From CAZFGK01 sp964518635 (GTDB lineage: Bacteria > Zixibacteria > MSB-5A5 > GN15 > FEB-12), in NCBI GenBank assembly GCA_964518635.1, contig CAZFGK010000038.1, forward strand, positions 1 to 19,706: DNA of 19,706 nucleotides, given 5' to 3'. Positions 15,947 through 19,706 of this stretch are shown here, in pieces (the first letter of the stretch is position 1; each line of letters starts with the position of its first letter). The position numbers were made by a program, and so were the translations under genes. Below the pieces are notes generated by a model. That model had not been told where the DNA came from, ran no database searches, and saw only the letters and a program-made list of their open reading frames with translations.

Positions 15947-16307
15947 AAGACCCTATCCTGCAATTCCGGAGTGGAATGTGTATACGTGACTGGTCATTGA
16001 GATGTGACTTGAACAGTGTGCGATCAGCCGCTTGAGCAGATGCAAGACGAGATGCAGATCAGATAAAAAATGTCGGGGAAGCGGTACTGAGCGGTTATGC
16101 TATTCGAGTACTCTCCTTCTGTGATTCCTACCAAAATGAAAAACCACTAAGCAAGAAACGTTTCGTCCAAGTCACGCCTCTTACCTTTTCTATCAACTGC
16201 AAATCTAGACAGATTGCCAGCATCTGTCAAGGCAGCATGTACCGAAAATGGCTGTACGCCTTGATTTTCTGCTCATTCTGCTTACCCATTGAGCAAGTTA
16301 CCGTCTG
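15947..16307. other. Intergenic region between the giant gene start and thyX end
   Basis: No credible coding sequence is seen in these 361 bases. On the minus strand it must hold the promoter of the giant gene. The only -10-like element I see is TATACA (about 15977-15982), without a good -35, so no promoter is called. A hairpin with stem GACAGAT/ATCTGTC (16208-16214 and 16222-16228) lies about 80 bp beyond the thyX stop and could mark its transcript end. No repeat family shared with the right-hand intergenic region was found here. Confidence 0.5.
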
Positions 16308-17201
16308 TTAACTTTGTCTAGAAATAATCCCTTTGATTTCGTCCAGCTTGATAATCAACTCAGCACGCTCACGAGCCGAAAGCCCGGATTCTGAGACTGA
16401 GTTATCGGAGAGATTTGCAAACGAAGCAGCCAGTGCCTTCAGCTCCGGAGCGGTGAAACTAACTGCTTGCAGGATATAATCTTCAAATGCTTCCCAGGCG
16501 AGAGGAACGACCTCTTTGGTGAGTTTCCCCATCACTTCGGCGTAGGCACGAATCTCATACTGGGCATGAGGATCGAGTCGAAGCCGAAGGAAATGGAAGA
16601 GGTTGTGTAGATCGATTTTCCAGTACCATTCGGTGTAGAGCGACAACGGAAGCGCAATTCTAGCCAATTCTCTGGCGACCCCCTGATCGATCAGTCGGAG
16701 ATACTCGGCGTACTGAGCTGAAGAAGTGGTCCCTAGAAATTCCCGAAATGATTCAGCCACCGCCGGATCGATCGGTTCTTCCGCTCGTCCCTGACGATTG
16801 GTCTTCGATTGCGCCCGAATCATCTCGGTCTCTGGCAGATAGAATTCCTCTTTCATCACCGAATAGCGACCGGAGTATTCATTCACATTCGCCGTCCGAT
16901 GCCGAATCCACTGCCGAGCGATGAAAATGGGGAGCTTGATATGAAACTTGAACTCGACCATCTCAAACGGGGTCGTATGCTTGTGGCGAAGCAGATAACG
17001 AATCAACCCCCGGTCTTCATGGACTTTCTTCGTCCCCGAGCCATAGCTGACTCTCGCTGCCTGCACAATCGCCGCATCGGAGCCCATCACATCGATAAGC
17101 CTAACAAAGCCATGATCCAAGACGGGAAACTCCTTCTCAAGGAGATGGGCATACGGTCGGGGGGTGTGTGAATCGGTCGTGGTCAATGTTTCGTCAGCCA
17201 T
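16308..17201 (-). CDS. thyX: Flavin-dependent thymidylate synthase ThyX
   Basis: This 297-residue enzyme methylates dUMP to dTMP using FAD, NADPH and methylene-tetrahydrofolate. It carries the diagnostic ThyX motif RHRx7S as RHRTANVNEYS (residues 100-110), preceded by FHIKLPIFIARQWI and followed by GRYS. The upstream segment HTTPFEMVEFKF (75-86) and the downstream LPLSLYTEWYWKIDLHNLFHFLRLR are also typical, including the dUMP/FAD-contacting Arg/His cluster. The length is on the long side for the family. Start choice: the frame is open to ATG 17387, but residues before MADETL translate a palindromic intergenic repeat (LRQAQGDKK), so ATG 17201 is preferred. There is no clear ribosome-binding site before it, so the exact start or a leaderless message needs care. 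Presence of ThyX suggests ThyA may be absent, which is not testable here. Confidence 0.94.
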   Translation of the reverse strand: MADETLTTTDSHTPRPYAHLLEKEFPVLDHGFVRLIDVMGSDAAIVQAARVSYGSGTKKVHEDRGLIRYLLRHKHTTPFEMVEFKFHIKLPIFIARQWIRHRTANVNEYSGRYSVMKEEFYLPETEMIRAQSKTNRQGRAEEPIDPAVAESFREFLGTTSSAQYAEYLRLIDQGVARELARIALPLSLYTEWYWKIDLHNLFHFLRLRLDPHAQYEIRAYAEVMGKLTKEVVPLAWEAFEDYILQAVSFTAPELKALAASFANLSDNSVSESGLSARERAELIIKLDEIKGIISRQS

Positions 17202-17246
17202 ACCGGATGGTATATCGCCACAAGAAAAGCCGCAAAGTGAATCATT

Positions 17247-17261
17247 TGGGATTAACTCCCA
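17247..17261. promoter_or_regulatory. Short dyad upstream of thyX
   Basis: TGGGA-TTAAC-TCCCA is a 5-bp inverted repeat 46 bp upstream of the chosen thyX start, in the divergent thyX/M32 intergenic region. It could be an operator half-site pair or chance; no regulator is known. Confidence 0.15.
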
Positions 17262-17336
17262 CAATGCAGGATCGCGGGACTTCTGGACCACAAAGCAGCG
17301 GAGAGCAAGAGGTTCGGGAAGCAAAGCTGCCTTCTT

Positions 17337-17363
17337 GTCACCCTGAGCCTGTCGAAGGGCGAC
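17337..17363. repeat. REP-like palindrome, GTCACCCT...AGGGCGAC type
   Basis: The arms GTCACCCT and AGGGCGAC flank GAGCCTGTCGA, with one A-C mismatch. The core GAGCCTGTCGAAG is shared with the palindromes at 19105-19131 and 19455-19481, and more loosely with that at 19502-19528. On the minus strand it translates to LRQAQGD, which is the source of the false ThyX N terminus. It sits between divergent genes, just upstream of the M32 promoter. Confidence 0.75.
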
Positions 17364-17377
17364 ATCAAACCGAGAGA

Positions 17378-17406
17378 TTGCCAGCAAACAGACCGGACTC
17401 TATATA
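17378..17406 (+). promoter_or_regulatory. Sigma70-type promoter of the M32 carboxypeptidase gene
   Basis: TTGCCA (17378-17383) and TATATA (17401-17406) are separated by exactly 17 bp, close to the TTGACA/TATAAT consensus. The predicted start near 17413 gives a leader of about 52 nt before the ATG. Confidence 0.65.
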
Positions 17407-17430
17407 CGTCTTAGCAAAAATGAAAAAATA

Positions 17431-17444
17431 GCGGTTCAAACCGC
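17431..17444 (+). promoter_or_regulatory. Perfect dyad in the 5' leader of the M32 gene
   Basis: GCGGTT-CA-AACCGC is a perfect 14-base inverted repeat between the predicted transcription start and the AAGGA ribosome-binding site (17454-17458). It may be an operator or a small leader hairpin. The two-base loop makes a DNA-binding site more likely than an RNA stem. Confidence 0.35.
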
Positions 17445-17464
17445 GAAAACTCGAAGGAATCACT

Positions 17465-18979
17465 ATGACACCGCAAAGTGCATATCAGGAACTGACCACC
17501 AAAGTCCGCGAAGTACAGACGCTCTATTCTGTTGCATCGCTACTGGAATGGGATCAACGAACCTACATGCCCCCCGCAGGCTCCAATTCCCGCGCCGCCG
17601 CTACCAGTATGCTGGGGGGGATGGCACACGAAAAGATGACCAGCCCGCGAATCGGCGAATTACTCTCAATGGTCGAATCAAGCGATCTGGTCAAGCAGAC
17701 GGATCATGCGGAAGCGGTCAATGTCCGTGAGATTCGCCGTTCGTACGACCTCGCCACCAAACTCCCCAAAGATCTGGTCGAAGCCCTCATCAAGGAGACC
17801 TCTCTGTCGCAGGATGTCTGGCAGGGGGCCCGTAAGAAATCCGATTTCGCGATGTTCCTGCCGAACCTGACTAAAGTCATCGAGTTGACTCGTCAGCAGG
17901 CCGATGCCCTCGGCTGGCAGGGGGAACGATACAACGCCCTGCTCGATCAATACGAACCGGGTGCGACGGCCGAAGAGATCGCAAAAGTTTTTGAAGGGCT
18001 TCGTGGTGAACTGGTTCCGATGCTCGCTGCTATCAAATCGGCGAAGAAGCAGCCGGATGTGACCATAGTCGAACGGGCGTATGACGTTGAAAAGCAGAAG
18101 ATCTTCAGCGAGATGGTCGCTGCCGCCTGTGGTTTTGATTTCAATGCAGGTCGTCTGGATATCACGACTCACCCTTTCTGCAGCGGGATGGCCACTGGCG
18201 ATACCCGTATTACAACGCGCTACAATCCGAATCGACTGAATGATGCTCTCTTCGGCACCATGCACGAAACTGGTCATGCCCTCTATGAAATGGGTCTGCC
18301 GAAAGAGACTTCGTTTGGCTTGCCGATGGCCGAAGCGGTGTCGCTGGGCATTCATGAATCGCAGTCACGTATGTGGGAGAATCAGGTTGGCCGTTCGAAA
18401 GCTTTTTGGAGCTATTTCCTACCGCAAGCACAACGAATCTTCCGTGAGTCACTGGATGGTGTCTCTCTGGATGATTTCTACGGCGCAGTCAACATGGTCA
18501 TGCCGTCGTACATCCGTGTAGAAGCGGATGAATGCACCTACAATCTGCATATTCTTCTTCGCTTCGAACTCGAGCGTGCCATTATCAAAGGGGAGATCAA
18601 TCTGAAAGATATCCCCGGTGAATGGAACAGCCGCTTTGAAAAATATTTCGGTATCAAAGTACCAAATGATGCGAAGGGCTGTTTGCAGGATGTCCACTGG
18701 TCAGCGGGACTGCTCGGTTATTTCCCTACGTACACGCTTGGAAATTTATATTCGGCGCAGTTCTTTGCGACCGCGACGAAACAGATGCCAGATATGAATC
18801 AACAGTTCGCCGCTGGAAACTACGCCGGTCTGTTGACCTGGTTGCGTAAGAATATTCATGAGCATGGGAAACGATATCGTGCGAATGATCTGGTGAAAAA
18901 AGTCACCGGTGAACCGTTGTCTTCGAAGTATCTGCTCGATTATCTGAAGAAGAAATACGCCGAGATCTACGGGATTTGA
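17465..18979 (+). CDS. M32-family metallocarboxypeptidase (carboxypeptidase Taq type)
   Basis: This 504-residue protein matches the usual size of M32 carboxypeptidases, which remove C-terminal residues from peptides in the cytoplasm. The zinc site is present as HETGH (267-271) in GTMHETGHALYEMG, with E268 catalytic. The third ligand is probably E298 in GIHESQSRMWEN. Other family marks are the N-terminal SLLEWDQRTYMPPAG, the segment LDITTHPF (231-238), TRYNPNRLNDALFGTMHE, and the C-terminal TYTLGNLYSAQ. No signal peptide is seen. ATG 17465 has AAGGA with a 6-nt spacer and a well-placed promoter upstream. The gene is monocistronic, divergent from thyX, and is followed by two hairpins. Nothing is truncated. 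Confidence 0.96.
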   Translation: MTPQSAYQELTTKVREVQTLYSVASLLEWDQRTYMPPAGSNSRAAATSMLGGMAHEKMTSPRIGELLSMVESSDLVKQTDHAEAVNVREIRRSYDLATKLPKDLVEALIKETSLSQDVWQGARKKSDFAMFLPNLTKVIELTRQQADALGWQGERYNALLDQYEPGATAEEIAKVFEGLRGELVPMLAAIKSAKKQPDVTIVERAYDVEKQKIFSEMVAAACGFDFNAGRLDITTHPFCSGMATGDTRITTRYNPNRLNDALFGTMHETGHALYEMGLPKETSFGLPMAEAVSLGIHESQSRMWENQVGRSKAFWSYFLPQAQRIFRESLDGVSLDDFYGAVNMVMPSYIRVEADECTYNLHILLRFELERAIIKGEINLKDIPGEWNSRFEKYFGIKVPNDAKGCLQDVHWSAGLLGYFPTYTLGNLYSAQFFATATKQMPDMNQQFAAGNYAGLLTWLRKNIHEHGKRYRANDLVKKVTGEPLSSKYLLDYLKKKYAEIYGI

Positions 18980-18988
18980 TTGCGGTGC

Positions 18989-19008
18989 CCCTGAGCACCC
19001 GCTCAGGG
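18989..19008 (+). terminator. Perfect 8-bp hairpin just after the M32 stop codon
   Basis: CCCTGAGC (18989-18996), loop ACCC, GCTCAGGG (19001-19008). It begins 9 bp after the TGA and is G+C-rich, but is followed by TCTTCACTTC and not a T run. It could be part of the terminator region or a 3'-end protecting hairpin. Confidence 0.45.
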
Positions 19009-19023
19009 TCTTCACTTCGGTGC

Positions 19024-19050
19024 CCGAGGGCTTGCCCTGGGTTTATCTTT
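19024..19050 (+). terminator. Putative Rho-independent terminator of the M32 gene
   Basis: CC-AGGGC and GCCCT-GG pair around a TT loop with one internal mismatch (19024-19041). TTTATCTTT follows immediately, giving the hairpin plus T-rich tail expected of an intrinsic terminator. Confidence 0.45.
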
Positions 19051-19104
19051 GCCTTGGCGGCCCGACCCCGTGGGGTTCTTGTATTGTCATGCTGAGCTTC
19101 TCTT

Positions 19105-19131
19105 GTCATGCTGAGCCTGTCGAAGCATGAC
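19105..19131. repeat. REP-like palindrome, GTCATGCT...AGCATGAC type, copy 1
   Basis: An 8-bp perfect inverted repeat, GTCATGCT and AGCATGAC, around GAGCCTGTCGA. A partial extra copy of the left arm lies at 19085-19097. Confidence 0.85.
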
Positions 19132-19152
19132 TTCAGATGACATCTGCGGATG

Positions 19153-19186
19153 TCACCCTTCGATCCGCCGCAGCGGATCAGGGTGA
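19153..19186. repeat. Compound palindrome TCACCCT...AGGGTGA with inner hairpin
   Basis: The outer arms TCACCCT (19153-19159) and AGGGTGA (19180-19186) enclose an inner perfect stem GATCCGC/GCGGATC with loop CGCA. A two-base bulge separates the stems. The total of 14 paired positions makes it one of the strongest foldback structures in the window. Confidence 0.8.
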
Positions 19187-19258
19187 AAGGAAATTGTCGG
19201 CACCGAAGACGGAGCCGACCTCCAGTGGAATTGCCCAAACAGAGAGTCTTCGTGCGCG

Positions 19259-19276
19259 GCAGGCCTCCCGGCCTGC
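19259..19276. repeat. CGGCAG-family hairpin, copy 1
   Basis: GCAGGCC-TCCC-GGCCTGC is a perfect 7-bp stem. The flanks TGCGCG on the left and TCGT on the right are shared in part with the two related hairpins near 19578 and 19616. Confidence 0.8.
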
Positions 19277-19374
19277 TCGTCTTCAAACATTTTTTTCATT
19301 CTCTTCGGTGCCCCACTGTGTAGACTCCGGAGGAGGCAAGCGGTGGGTTCCCGGTCTTGATTGAATGAAAAGAA

Positions 19375-19399
19375 GGCAGGTCCTCAGAAGGACGCTGCC
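19375..19399. repeat. CCCTACA-flanked hairpin, copy 1
   Basis: The outer stem GGCAG/CTGCC and inner stem TCCT/AGGA are separated by a 1-nt/2-nt asymmetric internal loop, followed by CCTACA. The architecture is the same as the hairpin at 19535-19558 but both stems have different bases. Confidence 0.75.
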
Positions 19400-19454
19400 C
19401 TACAGATGAGAAAATGACGTTGTAGCACGACCCCACGGGTCGGGTTCTTGTATT

Positions 19455-19481
19455 GTCATGCTGAGCCTGTCGAAGCATGAC
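19455..19481. repeat. REP-like palindrome, GTCATGCT...AGCATGAC type, copy 2
   Basis: Identical in arms and centre to the palindrome at 19105-19131, 350 bp away, and again followed by TTCA. Confidence 0.85.
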
Positions 19482-19501
19482 TTCACGCAACATCCGCGAA
19501 A

Positions 19502-19528
19502 GTCACCCTTCGACAAGCTCTGGGTGAC
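19502..19528. repeat. Palindrome GTCACCC...GGGTGAC
   Basis: Perfect 7-bp arms around TTCGACAAGCTCT. It occupies the same place in repeat unit 2 as the compound palindrome at 19153-19186 does in unit 1, but with a different centre. Confidence 0.8.
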
Positions 19529-19534
19529 AAAGAC

Positions 19535-19558
19535 GGCGGCTTGGAGACCAAGACCGCC
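19535..19558. repeat. CCCTACA-flanked hairpin, copy 2
   Basis: The outer stem GGCGG/CCGCC and inner stem TTGG/CCAA have the same 1-nt/2-nt asymmetric junction as the hairpin at 19375-19399 and are followed by CCTACA. Confidence 0.75.
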
Positions 19559-19577
19559 CTACAAGATACTTGTGCGC

Positions 19578-19597
19578 GGCAGACGCCCTCGTCTGCC
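19578..19597. repeat. CGGCAG-family hairpin, copy 2
   Basis: GGCAGACG-CCCT-CGTCTGCC is a perfect 8-bp stem with loop CCCT. The upper stem differs from copy 1 but remains fully paired. Confidence 0.8.
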
Positions 19598-19615
19598 CGT
19601 TCAGTTTTAGTGCTC

Positions 19616-19635
19616 GGCAGGCCTCCCGCCCTGCC
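19616..19635. repeat. CGGCAG-family hairpin, copy 3
   Basis: GGCAGG and CCTGCC form a 6-bp stem around CCTCCCGC. It directly precedes the conserved 67-bp block of repeat unit 2, as copy 1 does in unit 1. Confidence 0.7.
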
Positions 19636-19706
19636 CGTTTTCAAACATCTTTTCATTCTCTTCGGTGCCCCACTGCGTAGACTCCGGAGGAGGCAAGCGG
19701 TGGGTT

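Larger units (their letters stand above)
19074..19349. repeat. Compound tandem repeat unit, copy 1 (shared span)
   Basis: This is the first copy of a direct repeat that starts GGTTCTTGTATTGTCATG and ends GAGGCAAGCGGTGGGTT. Landmarks recur at offsets of 350 bp (GTCATG and GTCACCC palindromes) and 357-358 bp (CGGCAG hairpin and the terminal block). Copy 1 also has an extra 19-bp partial duplication of the GTCATGCTGAGC segment near 19098-19116. The terminal block of about 67 bp is nearly identical between copies, while the middle is more diverged. Confidence 0.8.
18980..19706. other. Repeat-rich non-coding region
   Basis: No coding sequence is supported. The open frames here are translations of palindromes. 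The region contains two transcript-end hairpins next to the M32 gene, then two copies of a compound repeat unit of about 350-358 bp, the second cut by the window edge. Each unit carries a GTCATGCT palindrome, a GTCACCC palindrome, one or two CGGCAG hairpins, and a shared block of about 67 bp starting TTCAAACAT. Each unit also carries a CCCTACA-flanked hairpin, but not at the same position in the unit. Confidence 0.75.
19443..19706. repeat. Compound tandem repeat unit, copy 2 (cut by window end)
   Basis: This is the second copy of the compound unit, starting with the same GGTTCTTGTATTGTCATG and ending at the window edge inside GCGGTGGGTT. It has two CGGCAG-family hairpins where copy 1 has one, so the internal modules vary in number. 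Confidence 0.8.

Noticed and set aside
15977..15982. TATACA as -10 box of the giant gene promoter
   Set aside because: No acceptable -35 at 16-18 bp, so it is not called as a promoter.
17202..17387. 62-residue N-terminal extension of ThyX
   Set aside because: It translates a palindromic intergenic repeat (LRQAQGDKK) and lacks ThyX similarity; MADETL is a natural start.
17420..17431. Three-codon leader peptide (Met-Lys-Lys) in the M32 5' leader
   Set aside because: No ribosome-binding site and no attenuator-like structure; most likely chance.
17678..18355. 225-codon open frame antisense to the M32 gene
   Set aside because: It is a shadow of a strongly conserved enzyme gene, with no ribosome-binding site or recognisable protein.
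18903..19286. 127-codon minus-strand open frame over the right-hand repeats
   Set aside because: The translation is Arg/Ser-rich and follows the palindromes; it overlaps the end of the M32 gene and has no domain.
19296..19493. 65-codon minus-strand open frame containing LRQAQHD
   Set aside because: It is another translation of the GTCATGCT palindrome family.

Overview
The window looks like a chromosomal segment of a diderm (Gram-negative-type) bacterium. The likely group is the FCB side of the tree, and most plausibly candidate phylum Zixibacteria or a close relative. The evidence is a giant secreted protein ending in an NYPNPFNP-type (type IX-like) sorting tail, preceded by a cohesin-like region and an atypical 13-residue dockerin-like calcium-loop pair that I associate from memory with Zixibacteria. 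An envelope-spanning MacB-like transporter and a flavin-dependent thymidylate synthase (ThyX) fit this picture. The phylum assignment is inference, not proof.

Layout. 1-350 (+): C-terminal end of a PQQ-type sugar (glucose/sorbosone) dehydrogenase. 363-4785 (-): a compact four-gene operon, transcribed as membrane-fusion adaptor, permease, permease, ATPase, encoding a split MacB-like ABC exporter. It meets the dehydrogenase gene tail to tail with only 12 bp between them. 4979-6802 (-): M3-family oligoendopeptidase F. 6964-7254 (+): small stand-alone Smr-domain protein, ending before a strong 13-bp hairpin that probably terminates transcription from both sides. 7415-15946 (-): an 8.5-kb gene for a 2843-residue secreted, cysteine-rich protein. 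It consists of a signal peptide, an N-terminal domain, 23 Ig-like modules of about 81-91 residues (the first interrupted by about 200 residues), a cohesin-like region, a dockerin-like pair and a sorting tail. 16308-17201 (-): thyX. 17465-18979 (+): M32 carboxypeptidase with a clear sigma70-type promoter. 18980-19706: a non-coding region made of palindromes and a tandem repeat of about 350 bp that runs off the window end.

How the parts relate. The ABC exporter operon is a self-contained export unit lacking only a TolC-type outer-membrane channel. The two metallopeptidases (M3 and M32) are housekeeping enzymes of cytoplasmic peptide turnover and are not linked in an operon. No mobile-element gene, CRISPR array, tRNA or rRNA is visible.

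The most unusual material is of two kinds. First, the module architecture of the giant protein: a block of six modules appears twice, with the module-length pattern 90-81-81-88-88/89-86 preserved, and cysteines are gained or lost in pairs. Second, the 3' intergenic repeats: hairpins keep their architecture and flanks while their stem sequences change in a compensatory way. Palindromes of the same family also lie between thyX and the M32 gene, where they create a false N-terminal extension of ThyX.
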